DNA of 32,500 nt from Nematostella vectensis (GCF_932526225.1 NC_064040.1:9241856-9274355), one strand, 5' to 3'; shown: positions 7,701 through 15,609, counted from the stretch's first letter. Made by a program: numbers and translations. Notes: generated by a model from the letters alone, not told the origin.

Positions 7701-7770
7701 TTATTTTTTTTCGTTTCATAGCTCTTGTTTCCCATAGGCACCTCTCTTTCCGTACGATCTCATATCGGTT

Positions 7771-7842
7771 GGTCCCATGGTGTAATGGTTAGCACTCTGT
7801 TTTGTAAATCCAGCGATCCGTGTTCTAATCTCGGTGAGACCT
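7771..7842 (+). tRNA. tRNA-like, anticodon GTA (Tyr), degenerate Y1
   Basis: The 5' anticodon stem reads CTGTT, mismatching positions 39 and 40, on top of the Y1 defects. Confidence 0.58.
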
Positions 7843-7909
7843 TTTTTTTTAGCTTAATAGCTCTTGTTTCTTATAGGAAACTCTCTTACCATATGATCTC
7901 ATATCGGTT

Positions 7910-7981
7910 GGTCCTATGGTGTAAAGGTTAGCACTCTGGACTCTGAATCCAGCGATCCGAGTTCAAATCTCGGTGGGACCT
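7910..7981 (+). tRNA. tRNA-Gln (CTG), T6/A16
   Basis: Starts the second 25-unit copy; identical features to 4319. Confidence 0.88.
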
Positions 7982-8054
7982 TTCTTTTCTTCTTTACCTT
8001 AACAGCTCTTGTTTCCCATAGCAAACTTTCTTACCATACGATCTCCTATCGGTT

Positions 8055-8126
8055 GGTCCCATGGTGTAATGGTTAGCACTCTGGACTTTGAATCCAGCGA
8101 TCCGAGTTCAAATCTCGGTGGGACCT
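8055..8126 (+). tRNA. tRNA-Gln (TTG), Qt
   Basis: Canonical body. Confidence 0.95.
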
Positions 8127-8197
8127 TTCATTTTCTTTGGCTTTATAGCTCTTGTTTCCCATGGGAAACTCTCTTAGCGCACAATTTAACATCGGTT

Positions 8198-8269
8198 GGT
8201 CCCATGGTGTAATGGTTAGCACTCTGGACTCTGAATCCAGCCATCCGAGTTCAAATCTCGGTGGGACCT
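8198..8269 (+). tRNA. tRNA-Gln (CTG)
   Basis: Qc with C45. Confidence 0.92.
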
Positions 8270-8344
8270 TTCTTTTTTTCTTTTTAGCCTAATAGCTCTT
8301 GTTTCCCATAGGAAAATCTCTTACCATACAATCTCCTATCGGTT

Positions 8345-8416
8345 GGTCCCATGGTGTAATGGTTAGCATTCTAGACTTTTAATCCAGCGACCCGAGTTCA
8401 AATCTCGGTTTGACCT
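8345..8416 (+). tRNA. tRNA-like, anticodon TTT (Lys), K1
   Basis: K1 with an additional A29-C41 mismatch in the anticodon stem. Confidence 0.58.
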
Positions 8417-8489
8417 TTCTTTTGTTTTTTAGCATCACACTTCTTGTTTGCCATAAGACAATCTCTTTCCACACGATCTGACATCGGTT

Positions 8490-8561
8490 TGTCCCATGGT
8501 GTAACTGTTAGCACTCTGTACTGTAAATCCAGCGATCCGTGTTCTAATCTCGGTGAGACCT
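8490..8561 (+). tRNA. tRNA-like, anticodon GTA (Tyr), Y2
   Basis: Y2 with T1, as in its partner at 4899. Confidence 0.58.
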
Positions 8562-8632
8562 TTTATTTTTTTTAGCTTAATAGCTCTTGTTTCTTATAGG
8601 AAACTCTTTTACCATACTATCTCATATCGTTT

Positions 8633-8704
8633 GGTCCCATGGTGTAATGGTTAGCACTTTGGACTTTAAATCCAGCGATCCGAGTTCAAGTCTCGGTGGG
8701 ACCT
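8633..8704 (+). tRNA. tRNA-Gln body with anticodon TTA (ochre)
   Basis: The loop CTTTAAA gives TTA, which would read UAA. Acceptor, D, anticodon (with T27-G43 wobble) and T stems all pair, and both internal promoter boxes look normal apart from G58. It differs from an ordinary Qu gene essentially by G36-to-A. Charging by glutaminyl-tRNA synthetase is uncertain, since that enzyme reads the anticodon. It is followed by TTCATTTTC, a short T-run. Confidence 0.85.
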
Positions 8705-8775
8705 TCATTTTCTTTTCGCTTCTTAGCTCTTGTTTCCCATAGGCACTTCTCTTTCCGTACGATCTCATATCGGTT

Positions 8776-8847
8776 GGTCCCATGGTGCGATGGTTAGCAC
8801 TCTGGACTCTGAATCCAGCGATCCAGGTTCAAATCTTGATGGGACCT
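8776..8847 (+). tRNA. tRNA-Gln (CTG), Q6
   Basis: G14 variant like 5185, but the acceptor is intact. Confidence 0.78.
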
Positions 8848-8918
8848 TTCTTTTTGAAAAGCTTTATAGCTCTTGTTTCCCATAGGAAACTCTCTTACCA
8901 TACCATCTCTTATCTGCT

Positions 8919-8990
8919 GGTCCCATGGTGTAATGGTTAGCACTTTGGACTTTGAATCCAGCGATCCGAGTTCAAATCTCGGTGCGACCT
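8919..8990 (+). tRNA. tRNA-Gln (TTG), Qu
   Basis: C67 mismatches C5 in the acceptor. Confidence 0.82.
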
Positions 8991-9060
8991 TTATTTCTTT
9001 TCGTTTCATAGCTCTTGTTTCCCATAGGCACCTCTCTTTCCGTAGGATCTCATATCGGTT

Positions 9061-9132
9061 GGTCCCATGGTGTAATGGTTAGCACTCTGGATTGTAAATC
9101 CAGCGATCCGTGTTCTAATCTCGGTGAGACCT
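9061..9132 (+). tRNA. tRNA-like, anticodon GTA (Tyr), Y1
   Basis: Typical Y1. Confidence 0.68.
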
Positions 9133-9200
9133 TTTTTTTTTAGCTTAATAGCTCTTGTTTCTTATAGGAAACTCTCTTACCATATGATCTCATATCGGTT

Positions 9201-9272
9201 GGTCCTATGGTGTAATGGTTAGCACTCTGGACTCTGAATCCAGCGATCCGAGTTCAAATCTCGGTGGGACCT
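9201..9272 (+). tRNA. tRNA-Gln (CTG), T6
   Basis: Qc with T6-G66 wobble. Confidence 0.92.
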
Positions 9273-9345
9273 TTCTTTTCTTCTTTACCTTAACAGCTCT
9301 TGTTTCCCATAGCAAACTTTCTTACCATACGATCTCCTATCGGTT

Positions 9346-9417
9346 GGTCCCATGGTGTAATGGTTAGCACTCTGGACTTTTAATCCAGCGACCCGAGTTC
9401 AAATCTCGGTTTGACCT
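9346..9417 (+). tRNA. tRNA-like, anticodon TTT (Lys), K1
   Basis: Typical K1. Confidence 0.65.
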
Positions 9418-9490
9418 TTCTTTTGTTTTTTAGCATCACACTTCTTGTTTGCCATAAGACACTCTCTTTCCACACGATCTGACATCGGTT

Positions 9491-9562
9491 GGTCCCATGG
9501 TGTAACTGTTAGCACTCTGTACTGTAAATCCAGCGATCCGTGTTCTAATCTCGGTGAGACCT
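9491..9562 (+). tRNA. tRNA-like, anticodon GTA (Tyr), Y2
   Basis: Typical Y2. Confidence 0.62.
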
Positions 9563-9636
9563 TTTATTTTTTTTTTTAGCTTAATAGCTCTTGTTTCTTA
9601 TAGGAAACTCTTTTACCATACTATCTCATATCGTTT

Positions 9637-9708
9637 GGTCCCATGGTGTAATGGTTAGCACTTTGGACTTTGAATCCAGCGATCCGAGTTCAAATCTCGG
9701 TGGGACCT
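9637..9708 (+). tRNA. tRNA-Gln (TTG), Qu
   Basis: Intact cloverleaf. Confidence 0.93.
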
Positions 9709-9779
9709 TCATTTTCTTTTCGCTTCTTAGCTCTTGTTTCCCATAGGCACTTCTCTTTCCGTACGATCTCATATCGGTT

Positions 9780-9851
9780 GGTCCCATGGTGCAATGGTTA
9801 GCCCTCTGGACTCTGAATCCAGCGATCCAGGTTCAAATCTTGATGGGACCT
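9780..9851 (+). tRNA. tRNA-Gln (CTG), Q6, C24
   Basis: Same C24 and CTTGA markers as 6189. Confidence 0.78.
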
Positions 9852-9922
9852 TTCTTTTTGAAAAGCTTTATAGCTCTTGTTTCCCATAGGAAACTCTCTT
9901 ACCATACCATCTCTTATTGGCA

Positions 9923-9994
9923 GGTCCCATGGTGTAATGGTTAGCACTTTGGACTTTGAATCCAGCGATCCGAGTTCAAATCTCGGTGGGACCT
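9923..9994 (+). tRNA. tRNA-Gln (TTG), Qu
   Basis: Intact; leader TTGGCA as at 6332. Confidence 0.92.
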
Positions 9995-10064
9995 TTATTT
10001 TTTTTCGTTTCATAGCTCTTGTTTCCCATAGGCACCTCTCTTTCCGTACGATCTCATATCGGTT

Positions 10065-10136
10065 GGTCCCATGGTGTAATGGTTAGCACTCTGGATTGTA
10101 AATCCAGCGATCCGTGTTCTAATCTCGGTGAGACCT
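10065..10136 (+). tRNA. tRNA-like, anticodon GTA (Tyr), Y1
   Basis: Y1; unlike its partner at 6474 it keeps C71. Confidence 0.68.
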
Positions 10137-10202
10137 TTTTTTTAGCTTAATAGCTCTTGTTTCTTAGAGGAAACTCTCTTACCATATGATCTCATATCGG
10201 TT

Positions 10203-10274
10203 GGTCCTATGGTGTAATGGTTAGCACTCTGGACTTTGAATCCAGCGATCCTAGTTCAAATCTCGGTGGGACTT
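10203..10274 (+). tRNA. tRNA-Gln (TTG), T6
   Basis: T50-C62 mismatch, and T71 gives a G1-T71 wobble and a longer T-run. Confidence 0.78.
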
Positions 10275-10347
10275 TTTTTTTCTTCTTTACCTTAACAGCT
10301 CTTGTTTCCCATAGCAAACTTTCTTACCATACGATCTCCTATCGGTT

Positions 10348-10419
10348 GGTCCCATGGTGTAATGGTTAGCACTCTGGACTTTGAATCCAGCGATCCGAGT
10401 TTAAATCTCGGTGCGACCT
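10348..10419 (+). tRNA. tRNA-Gln (TTG)
   Basis: T55 in the T loop and C67 facing C5. Confidence 0.78.
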
Positions 10420-10490
10420 TTCATTTTCTTTGGCTTTATAGCTCTTGTTTCCCATGGGAAACTCTCTTAGCGCACAATTTAACATCGGTT

Positions 10491-10562
10491 GGTCCCATGG
10501 TGTAAAGGTTAGCACTGTGGACTCTGAATCCAGCTATCCAAGTTCAAATCTCGGTGAGACCT
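10491..10562 (+). tRNA. tRNA-Gln (CTG), degenerate
   Basis: G27-G43, A50-C62 and C5-A67 mismatches; partner of 6900. Confidence 0.66.
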
Positions 10563-10636
10563 TTCTTTTTTCTTTTTAGCCTAATAGTTCTTGTTTCCCA
10601 TAGGAAAATCTCTTACCATACGATCTCATATCGGTT

Positions 10637-10708
10637 GGTCCCATGGTGTAATGGTTAGCACTCTGGACTTTTAATCCAGCGATCCGAATTCAATTCTCGA
10701 TGGGACCT
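10637..10708 (+). tRNA. tRNA-like, anticodon TTT (Lys), K2
   Basis: Same T arm as 7046. Confidence 0.66.
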
Positions 10709-10783
10709 TTCATTTTCTTTAGCTTTATAGCTCTTGTTTCCCTCCCATAGGAAACTCTCTTTCCGCACAATTTCACATCGGTT

Positions 10784-10855
10784 GGTCCCATGGTGTAATG
10801 TTTAGCACTCTGGACTTTGAATCCAGCGATCCTAGTTCAAATCTCTGTGGGACCT
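10784..10855 (+). tRNA. tRNA-Gln (TTG), T-arm damaged
   Basis: T18 replaces a conserved D-loop G; T-stem mismatches as at 7193. Confidence 0.7.
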
Positions 10856-10929
10856 TTCTTTTTTCTTTTTAGCCTAATAGCTCTTGTTTCCCATAGGAAA
10901 ATCTCTTACCATACGATCTCCTATCGGTT

Positions 10930-11001
10930 GGTCCCATGGTGTAATTGTTAGCACTCTGGACTTTTAATCCAGCGACCCGAGTTCAAATCTCGGTTTGACC
11001 T
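10930..11001 (+). tRNA. tRNA-like, anticodon TTT (Lys), K1
   Basis: K1 with T17. Confidence 0.64.
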
Positions 11002-11073
11002 TTCTTTTGTTTTTAGCATCACACTTCTTGTTTGCAATAAGACACTCTCTTTCCACACGATCTAACATCGGTT

Positions 11074-11145
11074 GGTCCCATGGTGTAACTGTTAGCACTC
11101 TGTACTGTAAATCCAGCGATCCGTGTTCTAATCTCGGTGAGACCT
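11074..11145 (+). tRNA. tRNA-like, anticodon GTA (Tyr), Y2
   Basis: Y2 stem CTGTA, where its partner at 7483 has CTGGA. Confidence 0.62.
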
Positions 11146-11219
11146 TTTATTTTTTTTTTTAGCTTAATAGCTCTTGTTTCTTATAGGAAACTCTTTTACC
11201 ATACTATCTCATATCGGCT

Positions 11220-11291
11220 GGTCCCATGGTTTAATGGTTAGCACTTTGGACTTTGAATCCAGCAATCCGAGTTCAAATCTCGGTGGGACCT
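11220..11291 (+). tRNA. tRNA-Gln (TTG), Qu
   Basis: T12 in the A box and A45. Confidence 0.86.
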
Positions 11292-11361
11292 TTATTTTTT
11301 TTCGTTTCATAGCTCTTGTTTCCCATAGGCACCTCTCTTTCCGTACGATCTCATATCGGTT

Positions 11362-11433
11362 GGTCCCATGGTGTAATGGTTAGCACTCTGTTTTGTAAAT
11401 CCAGCGATCCGTGTTCTAATCTCGGTGAGACCT
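11362..11433 (+). tRNA. tRNA-like, anticodon GTA (Tyr), degenerate Y1
   Basis: CTGTT stem with two mismatches, as at 7771. Confidence 0.58.
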
Positions 11434-11500
11434 TTTTTTTTAGCTTAATAGCTCTTGTTTCTTATAGGAAACTCTCTTACCATATGATCTCATATCGGTT

Positions 11501-11572
11501 GGTCCTATGGTGTAAAGGTTAGCACTCTGGACTCTGAATCCAGCGATCCGAGTTCAAATCTCGGTGGGACCT
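11501..11572 (+). tRNA. tRNA-Gln (CTG), T6/A16
   Basis: Opens the partial third 25-unit copy. Confidence 0.88.
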
Positions 11573-11645
11573 TTCTTTTCTTCTTTACCTTAACAGCTCT
11601 TGTTTCCCATAGCAAACTTTCTTACCATACGATCTCCTATCGGTT

Positions 11646-11717
11646 GGTCCCATGGTGTAATGGTTAGCACTCTGGACTTTGAATCCAGCGATCCGAGTTC
11701 AAATCTCGGTGGGACCT
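11646..11717 (+). tRNA. tRNA-Gln (TTG), Qt
   Basis: Canonical body. Confidence 0.95.
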
Positions 11718-11788
11718 TTCATTTTCTTTGGCTTTATAGCTCTTGTTTCCCATGGGAAACTCTCTTAGCGCACAATTTAACATCGGTT

Positions 11789-11860
11789 GGTCCCATGGTG
11801 TAATGGTTAGCACTCTGGACTCTGAATCCAGCCATCCGAGTTCAAATCTCGGTGGGACCT
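11789..11860 (+). tRNA. tRNA-Gln (CTG)
   Basis: Qc with C45. Confidence 0.92.
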
Positions 11861-11936
11861 TTCTTTTTTTTCTTTTTAGCCTAATAGCTCTTGTTTCCCA
11901 TAGGAAAATCTCTTACCATACAATCTCCTATCGGTT

Positions 11937-12008
11937 GGTCCCATGGTGTAATGGTTAGCATTCTGGACTTTTAATCCAGCGACCCGAGTTCAAATCTCGG
12001 TTTGACCT
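11937..12008 (+). tRNA. tRNA-like, anticodon TTT (Lys), K1
   Basis: K1 with T25. Confidence 0.63.
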
Positions 12009-12081
12009 TTCTTTTGTTTTTTAGCATCACACTTCTTGTTTGCCATAAGACAATCTCTTTCCACACGATCTGACATCGGTT

Positions 12082-12153
12082 TGTCCCATGGTGTAACTGT
12101 TAGCACTCTGTACTGTAAATCCAGCGATCCGTGTTCTAATCTCGGTGTGACCT
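12082..12153 (+). tRNA. tRNA-like, anticodon GTA (Tyr), Y2
   Basis: Y2 with T1; position 67 is T rather than A, still mismatching C5. Confidence 0.58.
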
Positions 12154-12167
12154 TTTATTTTTTTTCG

Positions 12168-12233
12168 ATGGTGTAATGGTTAGCACTCTGGACTCTGAAT
12201 CCAGCGATCCGAGTTCAAATCTTGGTTTGACCT
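12168..12233 (+). pseudogene. tRNA-Gln (CTG) lacking the 5' acceptor strand
   Basis: Positions 1-6 are replaced by TTTTCG from the trailer of the preceding unit, so the usual spacer is gone. The remaining body has 3' end TTTGACC. No acceptor stem can form. Confidence 0.9.
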
Positions 12234-12307
12234 TTCTTTTTTCTTTTTAGCCTAATAGTTCTTGTTTCCCATAGGAAAATCTCTTACCATACGATCTCAT
12301 ATCGGTT

Positions 12308-12379
12308 GGTCCCATGGTGTAACGGTTAGCAATCTGGACTTTTAATCCTGCGATCCGAGGTCAATTCTTGATGGGACCT
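12308..12379 (+). tRNA. tRNA-like, anticodon TTT (Lys), K3
   Basis: T28-T42 mismatch (TCCTG), A25, C16, and T arm CCGAG, GTCAATT, CTTGA. Probably a pseudogene. Confidence 0.58.
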
Positions 12380-12450
12380 TTCTTTTTGAAAAGCTTTATA
12401 GCTCTTGTTTCCCATAGGAAACTCTCTTACCATACCATCTCTTATCGGCT

Positions 12451-12522
12451 GGTCCCATGGTGTAATGGTTAGCACTTTGGACTTTGAATCCAGCTATCCG
12501 AGTTCAAATCTCGGTGGGACCT
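12451..12522 (+). tRNA. tRNA-Gln (TTG), Qu
   Basis: Intact, with T45. It heads the first 856-bp cassette. Confidence 0.92.
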
Positions 12523-12592
12523 TTACTTTTTTTCGTTTCATAGCTCTTGTTTCCCATAGTCACCTCTCTTTCCGTTCGATCTCATATCGGTT

Positions 12593-12664
12593 GGTCCCAT
12601 GGTGTAATTGTTAGCACTCTGGATTGTAAATCCAGCGATCCGTGTTCTAATCTCGGTGAGACCT
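12593..12664 (+). tRNA. tRNA-like, anticodon GTA (Tyr), Y1
   Basis: Y1 with T17; leader CCGTTCGATCT. Confidence 0.66.
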
Positions 12665-12731
12665 TTTTCTTTAGCTTAATAGCTCTTGTTTCTTATAGGA
12701 AACTCTCTTACCATACGATCTCATATCGGTT

Positions 12732-12803
12732 GGTCCCATGGTGTAATGGTTAGCACTCCGGACTCTGAATCCAGCGATCCGAGTTCAAATCTCTGTGGGA
12801 CCT
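12732..12803 (+). tRNA. tRNA-Gln (CTG), CCGGA stem
   Basis: C28-A42 and C49-T63 mismatches. Confidence 0.78.
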
Positions 12804-12876
12804 TTCTTTTCTTCTTTACCTTAACAGCTCTTGTTTCCCATAGGAAACTCTCTTACCATACGATCTCCTATCAGTT

Positions 12877-12948
12877 GGTCCCATGGTGTAATGGTTAGCA
12901 CTCTGAATTTTGAATCCAGCGATCCGAGTTCAAATGTCGGTGGGACCT
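12877..12948 (+). tRNA. tRNA-Gln (TTG), Q4
   Basis: Q4 with an extra A30-C40 mismatch. Confidence 0.74.
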
Positions 12949-12979
12949 TTCATTTTCTTTAGCTTTATAGCTCTTGTTT

Positions 12980-12993
12980 CCCATAGGAAACTC
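12980..12993 (+). promoter_or_regulatory. Spacer dyad TTTCC-CATA-GGAAA
   Basis: A perfect 5-bp inverted repeat around CATA lies in the leader of most units; this is one example. Common variants (TTTCTTATAGGAAA, TTTCCCATAGGCAC, TCTCCCATAGCAAA) weaken the dyad, so it may be decaying rather than functional. Confidence 0.45.
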
Positions 12994-13019
12994 TCTTACC
13001 GCACAATTTCACATCGGTT

Positions 13020-13091
13020 GGTCCCATGGTGTAATGGTTAGCACTCTGGACTCTGAATCCAGCGATCCGAGTTCAAATCTCGGTGGGACCT
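13020..13091 (+). tRNA. tRNA-Gln (CTG), Qc
   Basis: Canonical body. Confidence 0.95.
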
Positions 13092-13107
13092 TTCTTTTTT
13101 TCTTTAC
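13092..13107 (+). terminator. Representative pol III T-run terminator
   Basis: After the discriminator T the trailer continues as T-runs interrupted by C, the longest being seven T. Nearly every unit has a run of at least four T within about 15 bp of its 3' end, as expected for RNA polymerase III termination. Confidence 0.7.
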
Positions 13108-13164
13108 CTTAAAAGCTCTTGTCTCCCATAGCAAACTCTCTTACCTTACGATCTCATATCGGTT
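13092..13164 (+). promoter_or_regulatory. Representative inter-tRNA spacer
   Basis: This 73-bp spacer shows the plan repeated throughout: a T/C-rich trailer with several runs of four or more T, a purine-rich link, GCTCTTGT-TCCCATAG, then CTTACCTTACGATCT and CATATCGGTT next to the following gene. It could hold the pol III terminator of the upstream gene and the 5' leader of the downstream one. No TATA box is obvious at -30; a TTTATAG motif in many spacers lies nearer -52. Confidence 0.6.
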
Positions 13165-13236
13165 GGTTACATGGTGCAATGGTTAGCACTCTGGACTCTG
13201 AATCCAACGATCCAGGTTCAAATCTCGGTGGGATCT
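13165..13236 (+). tRNA. tRNA-Gln (CTG), Q5 (GGTTACA)
   Basis: The acceptor pairs through G2-T70 and T4-G68 wobbles with A5-G67 unpaired; C27-A43 and A50-C62 are mismatched. Confidence 0.72.
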
Positions 13237-13307
13237 TTCCTTTTTTTAAGCCTTATAGCTCTAGTTTCCCATAGGAAACTCTCTTACCATACCATCTCTT
13301 ATCGGCT

Positions 13308-13379
13308 GGTCCCATGGTGTAATGGTTAGCACTCTGGACTTTGAATCCAGCGATCCGAGTTCAAATTTCGGTGGGACCT
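13308..13379 (+). tRNA. tRNA-Gln (TTG)
   Basis: Qt with T60 (G52-T60 wobble). Confidence 0.92.
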
Positions 13380-13450
13380 TTTATTTTCTTTGGCTTTATA
13401 GCTCTTGTTTCCCATAGGAAACTCTTTTACCATACTATCTCATATCGTTT

Positions 13451-13522
13451 GGTCCCATGGTGTAATGGTTAGCACTTTGGACTTTGAATCCAGCGATCCG
13501 AGTTCAAATCTCGGTGGGACCT
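13451..13522 (+). tRNA. tRNA-Gln (TTG), Qu
   Basis: Intact cloverleaf. Confidence 0.93.
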
Positions 13523-13594
13523 TTTATTTTTTTTTATCTTAATAGCTCTTGTTTCTTATAGGAAACTCTTTTACCATACTATCTCATATCGGCT

Positions 13595-13666
13595 GGTCCC
13601 ATGGTGTAATGGTTAGCACTTTGGACTTTGAATCCAGCAATCCGAGTTCAAATCTCGATGGGACCT
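13595..13666 (+). tRNA. tRNA-Gln (TTG), Qu
   Basis: A45, and A64 mismatching C48. Confidence 0.84.
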
Positions 13667-13736
13667 TTATTTTTTTTCGTTTCATAGCTCTTGTTTCCCA
13701 TAGGCACCTCTCTTTCCGTACGATCTCATATCGGTT

Positions 13737-13808
13737 GGTCCCATGGTGTAATGGTTAGCACTCTGGATTGTAAATCCAGCGATCCGTGTTCTAATCTCGG
13801 TGAGACCT
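13737..13808 (+). tRNA. tRNA-like, anticodon GTA (Tyr), Y1
   Basis: Typical Y1; the stem is intact where its partner at 11362 has CTGTT. Confidence 0.68.
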
Positions 13809-13874
13809 TTTTTTTAGCTTAATAGCTCTTTTTTCTTATAGGAAACTCTCTTACCATACGATCTCATATCGGTT

Positions 13875-13946
13875 GGTCCCATTGTGTAATGGTTAGCACT
13901 CTGGACTCAGAATCCAGCGATCCGAGTTCAAATCTCGGTGGGACCT
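13875..13946 (+). tRNA. tRNA-Gln body with anticodon CAG (Leu)
   Basis: The loop CTCAGAA results from T35-to-A. All stems pair; T9 replaces G9. If charged with Gln it would misread CUG leucine codons. Confidence 0.8.
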
Positions 13947-14019
13947 TTCTTTTCTTCTTTACCTTAACAGCTCTTGTTTCCCCTAGGAAACTTTCTTACC
14001 ATACGATCTCCTATCGGTT

Positions 14020-14091
14020 GGTCCCATGGTGTAATGGTTAGCACTCTGGACTTTGAATCCAGCGATCCGAGTTCAAATCTCGGTGGGACCT
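14020..14091 (+). tRNA. tRNA-Gln (TTG), Qt
   Basis: Canonical body. Confidence 0.95.
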
Positions 14092-14162
14092 TTCATTTTC
14101 TTTGGCTTTATAGCTCTTGTTTCCCATGGGAAACTCTCTTAGCGCACAATTTAACATCGGTT

Positions 14163-14234
14163 GGTCCCATGGTGTAATGGTTAGCACTCTGGACTCTGAA
14201 TCCAGCCATCCGAGTTCAAATCTCGGTGGGACCT
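14163..14234 (+). tRNA. tRNA-Gln (CTG)
   Basis: Qc with C45. Confidence 0.92.
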
Positions 14235-14309
14235 TTCTTTTTTTCTTTTTAGCCTAATAGCTCTTGTTTCCCATAGGAAAATCTCTTACCATACAATCTC
14301 CTATCGGTT

Positions 14310-14381
14310 GGTCCCATGGTGTAATGGTTAGCATTCTGGACTTTTAATCCAGCGACCCGAGTTCAAATCTCGGTTTGACCT
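14310..14381 (+). tRNA. tRNA-like, anticodon TTT (Lys), K1
   Basis: K1 with T25. Confidence 0.63.
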
Positions 14382-14454
14382 TTCTTTTGTTTTTTAGCAT
14401 CACACTTCTTGTTTGCCATAAGACAATCTCTTTCCACACGATCTGACATCGGTT

Positions 14455-14526
14455 TGTCCCATGGTGTAACTGTTAGCACTCTGTACTGTAAATCCAGCGA
14501 TCCGTGTTCTAATCTCGGTGAGACCT
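14455..14526 (+). tRNA. tRNA-like, anticodon GTA (Tyr), Y2
   Basis: Y2 with T1. Confidence 0.58.
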
Positions 14527-14540
14527 TTTATTTTTTTTCG

Positions 14541-14606
14541 ATGGTGTAATGGTTAGCACTCTTGACTCTGAATCCAGCGATCCGAGTTCAAATCTTGGTT
14601 TGACCT
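14541..14606 (+). pseudogene. tRNA-Gln (CTG) lacking the 5' acceptor strand
   Basis: Second copy of the scar at 12168, with an extra T29-C41 mismatch gained since duplication. Confidence 0.9.
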
Positions 14607-14680
14607 TTCTTTTTTCTTTTTAGCCTAATAGTTCTTGTTTCCCATAGGAAAATCTCTTACCATACGATCTCATATCGGTT

Positions 14681-14752
14681 GGTCCCATGGTGTAACGGTT
14701 AGCACTCTGGACTTTTAATCCTGCGATCCGAGGTCAATTCTTGATGGGACCT
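14681..14752 (+). tRNA. tRNA-like, anticodon TTT (Lys), K3
   Basis: As 12308 but with C25 retained. Confidence 0.58.
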
Positions 14753-14823
14753 TTCTTTTTGAAAAGCTTTATAGCTCTTGTTTCCCATAGGAAACTCTCT
14801 TACCATACCATCTCTTATCGGCT

Positions 14824-14895
14824 GGTCCCATGGTGTAATGGTTAGCACTTTGGACTTTGAATCCAGCTATCCGAGTTCAAATCTCGGTGGGACCT
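14824..14895 (+). tRNA. tRNA-Gln (TTG), Qu
   Basis: Intact, with T45. Confidence 0.92.
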
Positions 14896-14965
14896 TTACT
14901 TTTTTTCGTTTCATAGCTCTTGTTTCCCATAGGCACCTCTCTTTCCGTTCGATCTCATATCGGTT

Positions 14966-15037
14966 GGTCCCATGGTGTAATGGTTAGCACTCTGGATTGT
15001 AAATCCAGCGATCCGTGTTCTAATCTCGGTGAGACCT
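14966..15037 (+). tRNA. tRNA-like, anticodon GTA (Tyr), Y1
   Basis: Typical Y1 with leader CCGTTCGATCT. Confidence 0.68.
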
Positions 15038-15104
15038 TTTTCTTTAGCTTAATAGCTCTTGTTTCTTATAGGAAACTCTCTTACCATACGATCTCATATC
15101 GGTT

Positions 15105-15176
15105 GGTCCCATGGTGTAATGGTTAGCACTCCAGACTCTGAATCCAGCGATCCGAGTTCAAATCTCTGTGGGACCT
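15105..15176 (+). tRNA. tRNA-Gln (CTG), CCAGA stem
   Basis: Two anticodon-stem mismatches (28-42 and 29-41) and T63. Confidence 0.72.
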
Positions 15177-15249
15177 TTCTTTTCTTCTTTACCTTAACAG
15201 CTCTTGTTTCCCATAGGAAACTCTCTTACCATACGATCTCCTATCAGTT

Positions 15250-15321
15250 GGTCCCATGGTGTAATGGTTAGCACTCTGGATTTTGAATCCAGCGATCCGA
15301 GTTCAAATGTCGGTGGGACCT
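15250..15321 (+). tRNA. tRNA-Gln (TTG), Q4
   Basis: Typical Q4; only the G52-G60 pair is lost. Confidence 0.82.
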
Positions 15322-15392
15322 TTCATTTTCTTTAGCTTTATAGCTCTTGTTTCCCATAGGAAACTCTCTTACCGCACAATTTCACATCGGTT

Positions 15393-15464
15393 GGTCCCAT
15401 GGTGTAATGGTTAGCACTCTGGACTCTGAATCCAGCGATCCGAGTTCAAATCTCGGTGGGACCT
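15393..15464 (+). tRNA. tRNA-Gln (CTG), Qc
   Basis: Canonical body. Confidence 0.95.
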
Positions 15465-15537
15465 TTCTTTTTTTCTTTACCTTAAAAGCTCTTGTCTCCC
15501 ATAGCAAACTCTCTTACCTTACGATCTCATATCGGTT

Positions 15538-15609
15538 GGTTACATGGTGCAATGGTTAGCACTCTGGACTCTGAATCCAACGATCCAGGTTCAAATCTCG
15601 GTGGGATCT
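15538..15609 (+). tRNA. tRNA-Gln (CTG), Q5 (GGTTACA)
   Basis: Typical Q5. Confidence 0.72.

Larger units (their letters stand above)
4319..12160 (+). repeat. 25-unit higher-order repeat, period 3,591 bp
   Basis: Units starting 4319-7771 recur in the same order at 7910-11362, and the pattern restarts at 11501. Matching starts are 3,591 bp apart (4464, 8055, 11646; 5185 and 8776; 6189 and 9780). Private markers recur with it: GGTCCTATGG with A16, the T1 gene, the A14-to-G gene, and the CTGTGGA stem. The third copy breaks off near 12160 at a truncated tRNA. Copies differ by scattered substitutions, including the TTA anticodon at 8633 only. Confidence 0.93.

Noticed and set aside
12964-12970. 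TTTATAG as a TATA box for each tRNA gene
   Set aside because: It lies about 50 bp upstream rather than near -30 and is replaced by CTTAATAG, CTTCTTAG or CCTTAAAAG in many spacers whose genes are intact.
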